A stretch of DNA of 64,000 bases from Anaerolineae bacterium (GCA_022071955.1 JAJVIM010000004.1:434001-498000); one strand, 5' to 3'; counted from the first letter of the stretch, positions 9,701 through 17,233 are shown. Notes: generated from the letters alone by a model not told the origin. Numbers and translations: made by a program.

Positions 9701-10078
9701 CTCATCTGGCTGGCCGAAACGCTGTTGCAGGCGGGGCAGGCCGATGCGGCCTGGCCGCATTTGAATACCGCGCTGGAAATGACCCAGCGGCATGGCCGGC
9801 TGCTGCTCCATTTACAAGCCGAACGCCTGCGCGCCTGCCTGCTGGCCGCCAGCGGTGATTGGCCCGCCGCCGATGCCTGCTTTACCCAAACGCTGGCGCA
9901 GGCCACCGCGCTCGACCTGCCGCTTGAAATCGCCCGGACTCAGGCGGCATGGGGCCAGGCCGCGCTCCGTTTTTCAAACTCGCTGCGGCAGGGCCACGAT
10001 CTGCTGGCCCAGGCTCGCCGGATTTTCACCGAGAATCAGGCCGCCGCCGAACTGGCCGCCCTTCAATTGACTCAATAA
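6773..10078 (+). CDS. SARP/BTAD-type transcriptional activator with AAA ATPase and TPR domains
   Basis: Protein of 1101 residues. Residues 1-95 form a winged-helix DNA-binding domain (LTLRLFGAPEVEVDG, then RALLFYLAVTGQPHTRGHLATLLW and SLRAALFQLRRAL). Residues 95-245 are the bacterial transcriptional activation domain (ending QFETELQNRLGLTPAPETRALF). An AAA_16 ATPase follows (about 255-430: PFVGRDDFLARL, Walker A GGLGKT near 292, Walker B VLAIDDLQW near 381). The remaining 600 residues are alanine/leucine-rich helical repeats of TPR type. Such AfsR-like proteins integrate ATP binding and ligand or partner sensing into promoter activation. No LuxR-type C-terminal helix-turn-helix is present. 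AGAAAGG precedes the ATG at 6773. Targets are unknown; the LysM-META gene and the following cassettes are candidates. Confidence 0.9.
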   Translation: MKTAPRLTLRLFGAPEVEVDGAPLAVNNQKTRALLFYLAVTGQPHTRGHLATLLWSEFPADNARRSLRAALFQLRRALRAVGLGSALATGRDLLSLHLPDSVCDVTHFCWLVAKGSPSALTQAIELYRGPLLAGFTLPDTPLFDEWLRLEEERLGQAYAGTLRQLVNQSLAEQNQAQAIGYLQRLLHTDPLAEEAQQQLIGLYLQTGAVTQALRQFQQFETELQNRLGLTPAPETRALFQEALRLRQTPPPADPAPAELPFVGRDDFLARLLAISREVKTGRGTTVLLQADGGLGKTRLLTEFLTALATDSSAWLILPGACSPFDDLISYGPFLEAFQNNAAGDFTGPLLTPHADAPAARDQFVYRVLQTLRRLSQSAPLVLAIDDLQWANSSTLNLFGLLATRLHHLPLLLIGTVQRTETIPALQRLVTMERRRGRLQVLSLPPLSEAALTTLLQSMAINPTSIPALANWLQERSDGNPFVLTEMLAQLQADAILTPAGQYRQLDPGRWLRWRAAYTLPETTYDLVAWRLKNISAEAYALLEVLAVAGQPLPFALLADFPAFAGDLVPVLDDLLARRLLVETDDDRFSLAHALLREILLQRLSHVRRRMIHRRLARMLAERSAQKTDFPLWEVARHAVAGEDVELARRYGLQILAKLPRDYTGAVTVDFLHHLYDLLAASASPAELLRLTRVLGDVHQSLGHLSEAAHWQQQYLELARQTGDIPAQAAACFENGELALISNDYLAATRAAEAGLAACAKLTEADPALSRLAGRGHRLLGHALAMEGSDLPAAEHHLQQATTAHRLAENPRDLCASLFELGNVAAQRGELLRALEFYEEAANVAKAGQAHYFHALACNNLAYHSLLLGWVKVAQRALARGQKLAESYELLGALLHLTSTQGEIHLYLAQWEAATESFQSGLTLAEELSNPERQAGYRAGLALAARGQHNPGQAITWLEEALLLISGRGYWHLRTRLLIWLAETLLQAGQADAAWPHLNTALEMTQRHGRLLLHLQAERLRACLLAASGDWPAADACFTQTLAQATALDLPLEIARTQAAWGQAALRFSNSLRQGHDLLAQARRIFTENQAAAELAALQLTQ

Positions 10079-10089
10079 ACGTAACCCCT

Positions 10090-10167
10090 ATGAAAATAAG
10101 TGAGTCTACGAATCAGCGAATCGGCGAATGCAGGGGTGGTTCGCGAACCGCCCCTACTCCATTTTCA
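10090..10167. repeat. Palindromic repeat element, family P, copy 1
   Basis: The centre is a near-perfect 24-bp palindrome at 10132-10155 (AGGGGTGGT, TCGCGA core, ACCGCCCCT; one G-T position). It is flanked by TGAAAATAAG on the left and ATTTTCA on the right, with GAATCAGCGAATC-GCGAATG between. A second copy with the same flanks lies at 35161-35237. Confidence 0.75.
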
Positions 10168-10179
10168 TTCACCAAATGT

Positions 10180-10294
10180 AACTACTTAGCCGTCATGCCC
10201 GAATGTCTTTATCGGGCATCACTGAAGGCCAAAACGGTAGATTCCCGCTAAAAACACGCGGGAATGACATCCAGAATGGTGCGGCTGAGTAGTT
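10180..10294. repeat. Nested inverted-repeat element with two inner hairpins
   Basis: The outer arms AACTACTTAGCCG (10180-10192) and CGGCTGAGTAGTT (10282-10294) pair with one mismatch. Inside are two perfect 8-bp hairpins: ATGCCCGA/TCGGGCAT (10195-10219) and ATTCCCGC/GCGGGAAT (10241-10265). The symmetry suggests a small non-autonomous palindromic element of about 115 bp; no coding capacity. Confidence 0.6.
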
Positions 10295-10472
10295 ATCAAC
10301 AAATAACAGCCGCAATAACGCTCCGATAACGCTGCCTGGTTTATAATCGCCTAAACCTGTCCCCAAAATCAAAACAGCGAGAAAATAATAGCTGGCCGGC
10401 CGGGAGACTCTCTGGAATCATCCTGATTCCTGGCTCCTGACTCCTGCCCCTATATTCAAAGGAGAATAAACA

Positions 10473-11297
10473 ATGGCAATCAATCCAATGGTGTACAGCA
10501 GCAAAGATGAAGTGCTCGATGTGGTGCGCACCGAACGCGCCCGCTTTTACAGGGTGATTGACGATCCAAAAAACTGGAACGTCGATTCCCGCTGCGAAGG
10601 CTGGGAGGTGCGCGATCTGGTGGGCCACATGATCGATGTGACCGAAGGCTATCTGGCCCGCTGGGACATCGCCCAAAAAGGCGAACCGCCCCCCGCGGCG
10701 CTGGGCTGGCAGGTGATGGCCAGCGAACTGAACAAAGGGGCGCTGTCTTTCCGCAGCCTTTCCCGCGACGAAGCGATTGCCCGCCTCAAAGCGGCCTCGG
10801 ACAGGCTGATGGCTCACTTTGAGAAGCTGTCGGAAGACGAGTGGAACAATTTTATGGTAGCGCACGTATTTTCCGGGCCAACGCCTTCGTTTTGCTACCC
10901 CGCGTTCCAGATTATGGACTACGGCGTCCACACCTGGGATATGCACTGGGGGCTGGGCGAGAAAAACGCCAAACTCGATGAACGCACCGCCGGGGTGTTG
11001 CTGCCGTACATGTTCATCATCTGGCAGTACTCGGTGGATCAGGAAGCGGCTAAAGGCGTAGACATCACCTACGGCATCAAGGTCGATGGCGAATGGGGCG
11101 GCCAGTGGAAGATTACGGTCAAAGATGGTCAATTTAGCTACGAATCCACCGATGATCTGAGCGGTGTGCAGGCCGTTTTCCATTACCGCCACCCCTCGGA
11201 TATGGTGCTGACCACTTACCAGCGCGTTGAGGGCGGTGAAACCAGCGGCGACCCGGCAGTCATCGACAAGATCAGGCATTTATTCTTCCACATTTAA
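10473..11297 (+). CDS. DinB-fold/maleylpyruvate isomerase-like metal-binding protein
   Basis: Protein of 274 residues. The N-terminal part matches the MDMPI_N/DinB four-helix fold: CEGWEVRDLVGHMIDVTEGYLARW with a likely metal-binding His at 52, and a second cluster FQIMDYGVHTWDMHWGLG near 150. The C-terminal about 100 residues look like an SCP2-like sterol-carrier fold (YGIKVDGEWGGQWKITVKDGQFSYES). Characterised relatives include mycothiol-dependent maleylpyruvate isomerases, but most members are uncharacterised and Chloroflexota are not known to make mycothiol. AAAGGAG precedes the ATG. It starts a run with GNAT, maleylacetate-reductase-like, VOC and ThDP genes. Confidence 0.7.
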   Translation: MAINPMVYSSKDEVLDVVRTERARFYRVIDDPKNWNVDSRCEGWEVRDLVGHMIDVTEGYLARWDIAQKGEPPPAALGWQVMASELNKGALSFRSLSRDEAIARLKAASDRLMAHFEKLSEDEWNNFMVAHVFSGPTPSFCYPAFQIMDYGVHTWDMHWGLGEKNAKLDERTAGVLLPYMFIIWQYSVDQEAAKGVDITYGIKVDGEWGGQWKITVKDGQFSYESTDDLSGVQAVFHYRHPSDMVLTTYQRVEGGETSGDPAVIDKIRHLFFHI

Positions 11298-11299
11298 AA

Positions 11300-11944
11300 A
11301 TGCAGCCCTGGACCGTTGAGTACGGCACCCTTTGGGTTTTTGAAACAAAAGATGAACTGCCGCCGGCCTGCCCGGCCCGGATAGAAGCCAAATTTGAAGA
11401 GGCGGGTGTGGCGGCGGTCGATGAACTGACGGCGGCGATGAATCTGCCCACGCCGGAACCGGTGCGGGAGCGATTTCGGGGAAACCGGCGCTGTTTTGTG
11501 TTGCGGATTTCCGGGCAGATTGCCAGCTACGGCTGGGTCACGCACGGCCTTGAGTGCGTCGGCGAGTTGGAGCGGCGCTTTCACCTGCACACCAACGAAG
11601 CCTACATTTGGGACTGCGGCACGGTTCCGGCCTGGCGGCGGCAGGGGCTTTACAGCGCCCTGTTAAGCCAGCTACTGGCCCGGCTTCACGCCGAAGGGTT
11701 GGCCCGCATCTGGATTGGGGCCTCGCGCCAGAATCAGCCCTCGATTCAGGGTTTTGTCAATGCCGGGTTTAAACCGGTGGTCGATGTTACGTATCGCCGC
11801 CTGTTTCGCCTGTCGCTGCTGCGGATACATCGGCCCTACGCCGCCCGTCCGGCGCTGGTAAAAGAGGCGTACCGCATTCTGGTAGACGACCACGAACGGC
11901 GGCTGGGGCAACTGGCTGTGGGGTATCAAAATGGCAAATTTTAA
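11300..11944 (+). CDS. GNAT-family N-acetyltransferase
   Basis: Protein of 214 residues with the acetyl-CoA pyrophosphate loop of GNAT enzymes: YIWDCGTVPAWRRQGLYSALLSQLLARLHAEGLARIWIGA (motif A, with the R-x-x-G-x pattern RRQGLY), then NQPSIQGFVNAGFKPVVDVTYRRLFRL, the usual motif B region. It begins two bases after the preceding stop and its 3' end overlaps the next gene by 14 bases, so the three genes are clearly one transcript. The substrate is unknown; the arrangement suggests acyl transfer to, or detoxification of, a pathway intermediate. Confidence 0.8.
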   Translation: MQPWTVEYGTLWVFETKDELPPACPARIEAKFEEAGVAAVDELTAAMNLPTPEPVRERFRGNRRCFVLRISGQIASYGWVTHGLECVGELERRFHLHTNEAYIWDCGTVPAWRRQGLYSALLSQLLARLHAEGLARIWIGASRQNQPSIQGFVNAGFKPVVDVTYRRLFRLSLLRIHRPYAARPALVKEAYRILVDDHERRLGQLAVGYQNGKF

Positions 11945-13079
11945 CTACACTACCGCCGCGCAGCAGGTGATTTTTGGGGCCGGCGCGCTGGCTCAACTGG
12001 GCGACGCCGTGGCCGATTTTGGCTGGCAGCGGCTGCTGCTGTGTACCATCCCCCGCTTTCAGGCGGCGGGGCTGGTGGAACGGCTGGCAAACATTTTGGG
12101 CGGACGGCTGGTAGCCAGCTACGCGCAGGTGCAGCCGCACGTGCCGCAGGAGCAGGTGGAGGCCGCGCTGGCGCTGGCCGTCGGGCATCGGGTTGAGGCC
12201 GTCATCGGTTTGGGCGGCGGCAGCCCAATTGGCATGGCCAAAGCCGTGAGCCTGGCGCTGGAAGAACAGCGAACCGGGCAGCCGGCCCGCGCCCGCTTTC
12301 CCACCGACCAGCCGCTGGCGCCGGTTATCGCCATCCCCACCACTTACGCCGGCTCGGAAATGACGCCGATTTATGGCGTAACCCGGCTGGTTGACGGGCA
12401 GCCGCGCAAAGTGACGGTCACCGACGCCAAAGTAACGCCCAAACTGACCCTCTACGATCCGGAACTGACGCTGGCTCTGCCGCCGCAAATGACCGCCTCC
12501 AGCGGCATTAACGCCCTGGCCCACTGCGTTGAGGCCGTGTACTCCGTCACCCGCAACCCGCTGTCAACCGCCGCCGCCCTGCAGGGGGTCAGCGCTATCA
12601 CTCGTTCGCTGCCGGAGGCGGTGGCCAACGGCGGCAACCTCGCCGCCCGCACAGAGTTGTTGCTGGGCGCGTACCTGGCTGCCGCTGCCATCGCTACGGC
12701 CAAAATTGGCCTGCATCATGGCCTGTGCCACGTGTTGGGCGGCACAGCCGGCGTGCCGCACGGCATTGCCAACGGCATTATGTTGCCTCACGCCATGCGC
12801 TTCAATGCCGATGCCGTTGCCCCGGAGCTGGCCGCCGTGGCCCGGGCAATGGGCCTGGCCGGCCACAACGACGCGGAACTGGCCGGGCAAGCGGCCCAAA
12901 CGGTGGCCGAGTTGATCGGCCGCATCGGCCTGCCGCAGCGGCTGCGCGATGTGGGCGTGGCCAAAGCAGACCTGCCGCGGCTGGCCCAACTCGCGCTCAA
13001 AAGCCAGGCCGTGCAAAACAATCCCAAACCCGTTACCAGCGCGGCTCAAACCGAAACGGTTTTTCTGGCCGCGTGGTAA
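11931..13079 (+). CDS. Iron-type alcohol dehydrogenase family, maleylacetate reductase-like
   Basis: Protein of 382 residues. Motifs in order: VIFGAGALAQL at the start, VEAVIGLGGGSPIGMAKAVSLAL (NAD(P)-binding GGGS), IAIPTTYAGSEMTPIYGVT, ASSGINALAHCVEAVYS and LHHGLCHVLGG, then GVPHGIANGIMLPHAM. The sequences TTYAGSEMTPIYG and HGLCHVLGG are closer to maleylacetate reductases than to ordinary Fe-ADHs. Maleylacetate reductase makes 3-oxoadipate from ring-cleaved hydroxyquinol-type products. It overlaps the GNAT gene and is followed by a gap carrying hairpin element R1. Substrate specificity is inferred only. Confidence 0.8.
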   Translation: MANFNYTTAAQQVIFGAGALAQLGDAVADFGWQRLLLCTIPRFQAAGLVERLANILGGRLVASYAQVQPHVPQEQVEAALALAVGHRVEAVIGLGGGSPIGMAKAVSLALEEQRTGQPARARFPTDQPLAPVIAIPTTYAGSEMTPIYGVTRLVDGQPRKVTVTDAKVTPKLTLYDPELTLALPPQMTASSGINALAHCVEAVYSVTRNPLSTAAALQGVSAITRSLPEAVANGGNLAARTELLLGAYLAAAAIATAKIGLHHGLCHVLGGTAGVPHGIANGIMLPHAMRFNADAVAPELAAVARAMGLAGHNDAELAGQAAQTVAELIGRIGLPQRLRDVGVAKADLPRLAQLALKSQAVQNNPKPVTSAAQTETVFLAAW

Positions 13080-13369
13080 TGTTTTTTATCATCTTACTAC
13101 CTTTGCACTTTTAAAATAAGGACACAGATTTCGTAGATTTACACAGATTTTCTTGAAAAATTGGTAGCGACACAATTGTAAGTGATGAATTATTTTTGTT
13201 TGACCCCCACCCCCTGCCCCTCGCCCGCTTGCGGGGGAGGGGAGTATTGGAATAAGGTGTGTTTTTGGCGGCGAAGCCGCCAAAAACACACCAAAAAAGA
13301 TTTTCCCCCTCTCCCTTTGGGAGAGGGGGCAGGGGGTGAGGGTCAAACAAAAACCTAAAAGGAGAAATT
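13080..13369. other. 290-bp intergenic gap filled by repeat R1
   Basis: The first about 115 bases include a GACACAGATTT..TTACACAGATTTT degenerate repeat of a kind common between genes. The rest (13195-13351) is hairpin element R1. The AAAGGAG ribosome site for the next gene follows immediately. Confidence 0.7.
13195..13351. repeat. Composite hairpin element R1
   Basis: A 157-bp element with terminal inverted repeats of 26 bases (TTTGTTTGACCC.CACCCC...; one mismatch) at 13195-13220 and 13326-13351. It holds three internal hairpins: a GC-rich one at 13217-13242, a perfect 17-bp stem GGTGTGTTTTTGGCGGC with GAA loop at 13256-13292, and a perfect 11-bp stem CCCCCTCTCCC with TTT loop at 13305-13329. 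The central hairpin belongs to a five-copy family in this window. Confidence 0.85.
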
Positions 13370-13972
13370 ATGAAAAAGATTCAAACGCAGGGCGTCCACC
13401 ACATCACCCTGGTTGGGGCCACCCGGCAATCGGCCATCGATTTTTGGGAAGGCGTGTTGGGGATGCCGTTCATTTTTGAGCAGCCCAACCTGGATAACCC
13501 CAACGAAAGCCATCTTTATTTTGATCCCGGTGACGGCCGGTTGATCACCATTTTTACCAACGAAGGCCGCCCCATCGACCCTACCCCCAACCCGGAGGGT
13601 ATTGGCAACCTGCACCATATTGCCTTCAGCGTTTCCCGCTCCACCTTTATTGAAACGGCCAACCGGCTCAACGAGCGCGGCATCAAAAACACCGGCGAAA
13701 TTGACCGCGGTTTTATGTATTCCATCTACTTCCGCGACCCGGTGGGCCAGCGCTACGAGCTGGCCAGCTACAAATTTGAGCCGCCGGCCGGCGCAACGCA
13801 CGCGCAGGTGCTGTTTGAGGCGCACAAACTGCGGGTAGCCGAGGGGGCGTACAATATCCAAGATTCGCACCTGGCCGACGCCATCGAGCTGCTGACCCAG
13901 CGCAATCAGGGGTCGCTCTCTGATGACCGCGAGCCGAAGCATGCCTATCCGCAGCGCGTGGCCGGCCCGTAG
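13370..13972 (+). CDS. VOC-superfamily (glyoxalase/extradiol dioxygenase-like) protein
   Basis: Protein of 200 residues with the two beta-alpha-beta modules of the vicinal oxygen chelate fold. The likely metal ligands are His10/His11 (GVHHITLVGA), a His in GIGNLHHIAFSV, and Glu in GQRYELASYKF, the usual 2-His-1-Glu pattern. FDPGDGRLITIF between the modules is typical. The C-terminal about 50 residues are an extension without recognisable motif. Family members isomerise, open rings or cleave C-C bonds. Next to an ALS-like ThDP enzyme and a maleylacetate reductase-like protein, a ring-fission or epimerase role is plausible. AAAGGAG lies six bases ahead of the ATG, directly after repeat R1. Confidence 0.8.
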   Translation: MKKIQTQGVHHITLVGATRQSAIDFWEGVLGMPFIFEQPNLDNPNESHLYFDPGDGRLITIFTNEGRPIDPTPNPEGIGNLHHIAFSVSRSTFIETANRLNERGIKNTGEIDRGFMYSIYFRDPVGQRYELASYKFEPPAGATHAQVLFEAHKLRVAEGAYNIQDSHLADAIELLTQRNQGSLSDDREPKHAYPQRVAGP

Positions 13973-13978
13973 GTGCTT

Positions 13979-15664
13979 ATGAGCCTCGATACCAAAAGGA
14001 CCGGTGCGCGCTTCATCGCCGAAATGCTGCACGGCTACGGTGTAACGCACGTGTTTTACGTGGACGCCATTTTGCGCCAAACGATGATCGAATTGGAAGA
14101 ACTGGGCATCCGGCGAGTCATCACCCACTCGGAAAAGGCCGCGGCGTACATGGCCGATGGCTACGCCCGCGTGTCGCGCCGGCCGGGTGTGTGCATGGCC
14201 CAGTCGGTGGGGGCGGCCAACCTGGCCGCCGGGCTGCAGGATGCCTGGTTGGGGCGCTCGCCGGTGGTGGCGCTCACCGGCAAAAAGCCGCCGCTGTTTC
14301 AGCAGCGCAACGCCTATCAGGAAATCGCGCACGACCCGTTGTTTGCCCCGGTCACCAAATTCAACGCCGATGTGACCAGCCTGGCCCAGTTGCCCTATTT
14401 GCTGCGGCAGGCTTTTCGCGAAGCCACCTCACACACGCCGCGCCCGGTGCATCTGGATGTGCTGGGCCACAACGGGCGGGCGCTGGAAGCCGCCGAAGCC
14501 GCGCTGCCGCTGGTCATCGAGCCGGCGTTTGCCCGCTGCCCGGCCTATCGAACCGAACCGGAACCGGCGGCGATTGAGCCGGCCGCCCGGGCCATTGTCG
14601 CCGCTCAGCGGCCGGTGATCGTGGCCGGCGGCGGGGTGCGGCTCTCGGATGCTGCCGCGGAGGTGGTGGCGCTGGCCGAAAAAATGTCCATCCCGGTGGC
14701 CACATCGGTTAACGGCAAAGGCACAATTCTGGATGACCATCCGCTCAGCGTTGGTGTGGTTGGGTCGTATTCGGCGCGCTGCGCCAATCAGGTTGTCTCG
14801 GAGGCCGATCTGGTCATTTACATTGGCAGCAACACCGGCGATCAGGTAACGAACAACTGGCGGGTGCCTGCACCGGGAACGCCGGCGGTGCAGATCGATA
14901 TTGACCCGGCCGAGATCGGGCGCAACTATCCCGGCGCTGTCGGCGTGGCGGCCGATGCGCGGCTGGCTGTGGCCGCACTGACCGCCGCGTGCGAGACTCG
15001 CTCGCCCAACGAGGCGTGGCTGCGGCGCGTGCAGAGTTTGGTGAGCGCGTGGCGCAACGAAGTTGAACCGCTGCGCAAGTCGGCGGCGGCGCCCATCCGC
15101 CCGGAGCGGCTGTGCAAAGAGGTGAGCGAGGCGCTGCCGGCCAACGGGGTGCTGGTGGCCGACACCGGCTACTCGGCTATCTGGACCGCGACGATGGTTT
15201 ACCTGAGCCAGCCGGGCCAGAGCTATCTGCGGGCGGCCGGGTCGCTGGGTTGGGCTTTTCCGGCGGCGCTGGGGGCCAAGTGCGCCGCGCCGGAGCGGCC
15301 GGTCATCTGCTTTACCGGCGATGGCGGTTTTTGGTATCACCTGAGCGAAATGGAAACCGCCCGTCGCTACCAGATTAACACCGTCACCATTATCAACAAT
15401 AACGGCGGGCTGGCGCAGGGCATTCCGGATATTCAAAATATTTACGCCAACCGAACCGGCCGACCGGAAGAGCTTTATCGCTTTGAGCCGGTCAATTTTG
15501 CCCGGATTGCGCAGGAAATGGGGTGTCTGGGCCTTCGCGTAGAGCAACCGGATAAAATTGGCGAAGCCATCCGGCAGGCGCTGGCAGCCAACCGGCCGGC
15601 CATCGTTGAAGTGGTGACCGGGTTGGATTATCACGCGCCCAATCCGTGGGCGCCGGCGAGTTGA
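13979..15664 (+). CDS. Thiamine diphosphate-dependent enzyme (acetolactate synthase-like)
   Basis: Protein of 561 residues with the three-domain layout of the POX/ALS family. The PYR domain has the catalytic Glu in VITHSEKAAAYMADGYAR and the GVCMAQSVGAANLAAGL segment. The central domain includes PVIVAGGGVRLSDAA. The PP domain has the ThDP-Mg motif GDGGFWYHLSEMETARRYQINTVTIINNN. It differs from true acetolactate synthases in several loops, so it may be a 2-oxoacid decarboxylase or carboligase. I take the ATG at 13979 over a GTG at 13973, because TAGGTG then serves as its ribosome site. The VOC gene ends six bases earlier, so the two are coupled. Confidence 0.85.
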   Translation: MSLDTKRTGARFIAEMLHGYGVTHVFYVDAILRQTMIELEELGIRRVITHSEKAAAYMADGYARVSRRPGVCMAQSVGAANLAAGLQDAWLGRSPVVALTGKKPPLFQQRNAYQEIAHDPLFAPVTKFNADVTSLAQLPYLLRQAFREATSHTPRPVHLDVLGHNGRALEAAEAALPLVIEPAFARCPAYRTEPEPAAIEPAARAIVAAQRPVIVAGGGVRLSDAAAEVVALAEKMSIPVATSVNGKGTILDDHPLSVGVVGSYSARCANQVVSEADLVIYIGSNTGDQVTNNWRVPAPGTPAVQIDIDPAEIGRNYPGAVGVAADARLAVAALTAACETRSPNEAWLRRVQSLVSAWRNEVEPLRKSAAAPIRPERLCKEVSEALPANGVLVADTGYSAIWTATMVYLSQPGQSYLRAAGSLGWAFPAALGAKCAAPERPVICFTGDGGFWYHLSEMETARRYQINTVTIINNNGGLAQGIPDIQNIYANRTGRPEELYRFEPVNFARIAQEMGCLGLRVEQPDKIGEAIRQALAANRPAIVEVVTGLDYHAPNPWAPAS

Positions 15665-16032
15665 TTCCTGAAATTTAGCGCCGCAGGTCGGGGGGCTTGC
15701 CTGTGCCCGTTTTTTGGGTAGGGGGTAGTTCCCCCCAATTCCCTCCTTCTCCAACTCAGTTTGATTACACCCAACTTATTGTCTGTAAATTGGGTTTAAA
15801 ACCGTTACTTTTCAAATAAGAAATAGTCGGGGTCTAGCTTCCCCCTCCCCCCAACCCACCTGTGCCCCGCAGGGGTGCTCCCCGTAAGCGGGGAGGGGGA
15901 GCAAGTGTCACGGTGTATTTTTTGGCGGCTTTGCCGCCAAAAAATACACCAAAAAAGATTTTTCCCCTGTCCCTTAGGGAGAGGGGGCAGGGGGTGAGGG
16001 CCAAACAAAAACCTTATTTTGAGTGAGGGATC
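15665..16032. other. 368-bp intergenic gap with repeat R2
   Basis: No gene. The first 170 bases show no clear structure. Hairpin element R2 fills 15841-16013. A GAGGGATC ribosome site then leads into the ATG at 16033. Confidence 0.7.
15841..16013. repeat. Composite hairpin element R2
   Basis: The central perfect 18-bp stem GGTGTATTTTTTGGCGGC with TTT loop lies at 15912-15950. The right half after the stem (ACCAAAAAAGATTTT, a CCCCT/AGGGG hairpin, then GGGCAGGGGGTGAGGG.CAAACAAAAACCT) is almost identical to that of R1. The left half differs and carries its own GC-rich hairpins, including CTCCCCG-TAAG-CGGGGAG. Confidence 0.85.
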
Positions 16033-17202
16033 ATGCAACATAATTCAGACCGAATCCTGACCACGCACGCGGGCAGTTTGCCGCGCCCAAAATCACTGAT
16101 TGCGATGCACACCGCCAAATATGCCGGCCAGCCGGTTGCTGACGCCGAACTGGTGCAGGCGGTTGAGGCGGCCTCCCGGGATATTATCGCCAAACAGGTT
16201 GAGGCCGGCCTCGATATTATCAACAACGGTGAACTGGGCCGGGAGAGTTTTTTTACCTACGTCCAGCACCGGATGACGGGTTTTGGCAGCAGCGGCAGCC
16301 GGCCAATTATGGCCGATCTGACCCGCTATCCCGGCAGCCTGGAACGCCGTCGGCAGGCCATGAGCACCGATGAGCGGGTTGATCTGCTGAAAGCGCCCAA
16401 GGCCATCGGCCCGGTCAGTTACGTGAACGCCGCGCCGATTGAGCAGGAATGCCACCAGCTTCAACAGTTGCTGGCCCAAACAACGGGTAACTTCAGCCAG
16501 GCGTTTGTGTCCGCGCCGTCGCCGGGCATTATTGCCGCCGCCATGCAAAATGACTATTACGATAATCTTGAGCAGTACATCAACGCCGTCGCCGAGGGGT
16601 TGCGCACCGAATACGCCGCCATTGCCGCCGCCGGTTTTATTTTGCAGATTGATGCGCCAGATTTGGCACTGGAGCGGCACACCATGTTTCAGGATAAGCC
16701 GCTGTCGGAATTTTTGGCGTTTGTGCGGCTGGTGGTGGCAGCCATCAACAAATCGCTCGCCGGCATCTCCCGCGAGCGGGTTCGGCTGCACGTTTGCTGG
16801 GGCAATTACGAGGGGCCGCACGATTGCGACGTGCCGCTGGCGGACATCTGGCCGGATGTCTCGCAGATTAACGCCGGGGCAATCATGCTGTCGATGGCCA
16901 ACCCCCGGCACGCGCACGAATACCGCCTGTTTGAAGACCCCGCTTTTTTGGGTGACCGGTTGCTCATCCCCGGCGTGATCGATACAACCACCAACTATGT
17001 GGAGCACCCGGAGGTGGTGGCCGACCGGTTGGAGCGGGTGGCCAAAGCGGTGGGCGATCCCCGGCGCATCATTGCCGGCACCGATTGCGGGTTTGAAACA
17101 GCCGCCGGCTCCAAAATGGTCATCGAAGAGGTGGTTTGGGCCAAGCTCCGGTCGCTGGCCGAAGGGGCGGCCATCGCTTCAAAACGGCTGCTGGGCTATT
17201 GA
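16033..17202 (+). CDS. Cobalamin-independent methionine synthase (MetE C-terminal)-like protein
   Basis: Protein of 389 residues, the size of the catalytic barrel of MetE alone. It begins RILTTHAGSLPRPKSL, as in the stand-alone MetE-like family. Likely zinc ligands are His and Cys in LHVCWGNYEGPHDCD and Cys in IAGTDCGFETAAG near the end. LGRESFFTYVQHRMTGF and FILQIDAPDLALERH are further family blocks. Relatives include epoxyalkane:coenzyme M transferase and uncharacterised enzymes that move alkyl groups to thiols or cleave them. No folate-binding N-terminal half is present. It precedes the RpiR promoter and may end the upstream transcript. Confidence 0.82.
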   Translation: MQHNSDRILTTHAGSLPRPKSLIAMHTAKYAGQPVADAELVQAVEAASRDIIAKQVEAGLDIINNGELGRESFFTYVQHRMTGFGSSGSRPIMADLTRYPGSLERRRQAMSTDERVDLLKAPKAIGPVSYVNAAPIEQECHQLQQLLAQTTGNFSQAFVSAPSPGIIAAAMQNDYYDNLEQYINAVAEGLRTEYAAIAAAGFILQIDAPDLALERHTMFQDKPLSEFLAFVRLVVAAINKSLAGISRERVRLHVCWGNYEGPHDCDVPLADIWPDVSQINAGAIMLSMANPRHAHEYRLFEDPAFLGDRLLIPGVIDTTTNYVEHPEVVADRLERVAKAVGDPRRIIAGTDCGFETAAGSKMVIEEVVWAKLRSLAEGAAIASKRLLGY

Positions 17203-17217
17203 AATTGCCTCGCAATA

Positions 17218-17233
17218 AAATAAACGTTTATTT
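17218..17233. promoter_or_regulatory. 16-bp perfect palindrome, candidate RpiR operator
   Basis: AAATAAACGTTTATTT is a perfect palindrome starting 27 bases upstream of the -35 box of the rpiR-like gene. The spacer between -35 and -10 also contains a TTATTT-type half site. Autoregulation by the adjacent RpiR protein is inference. Confidence 0.55.

Larger units (their letters stand above)
10079..10472. other. 394-bp intergenic region made largely of palindromic repeats
   Basis: No gene is seen. It holds a short palindromic repeat element (about 10090-10167), a nested hairpin element (10180-10294), and a TCCTG-rich string (ATTCCTGGCTCCTGACTCCTG, near 10427) that recurs near 31145. An AAAGGAG ribosome site for the next gene lies at about 10458. 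Confidence 0.7.

Noticed and set aside
10473..11297. True mycothiol-dependent maleylpyruvate isomerase
   Set aside because: The fold fits, but no mycothiol gene or gentisate dioxygenase is seen; only the superfamily can be supported.
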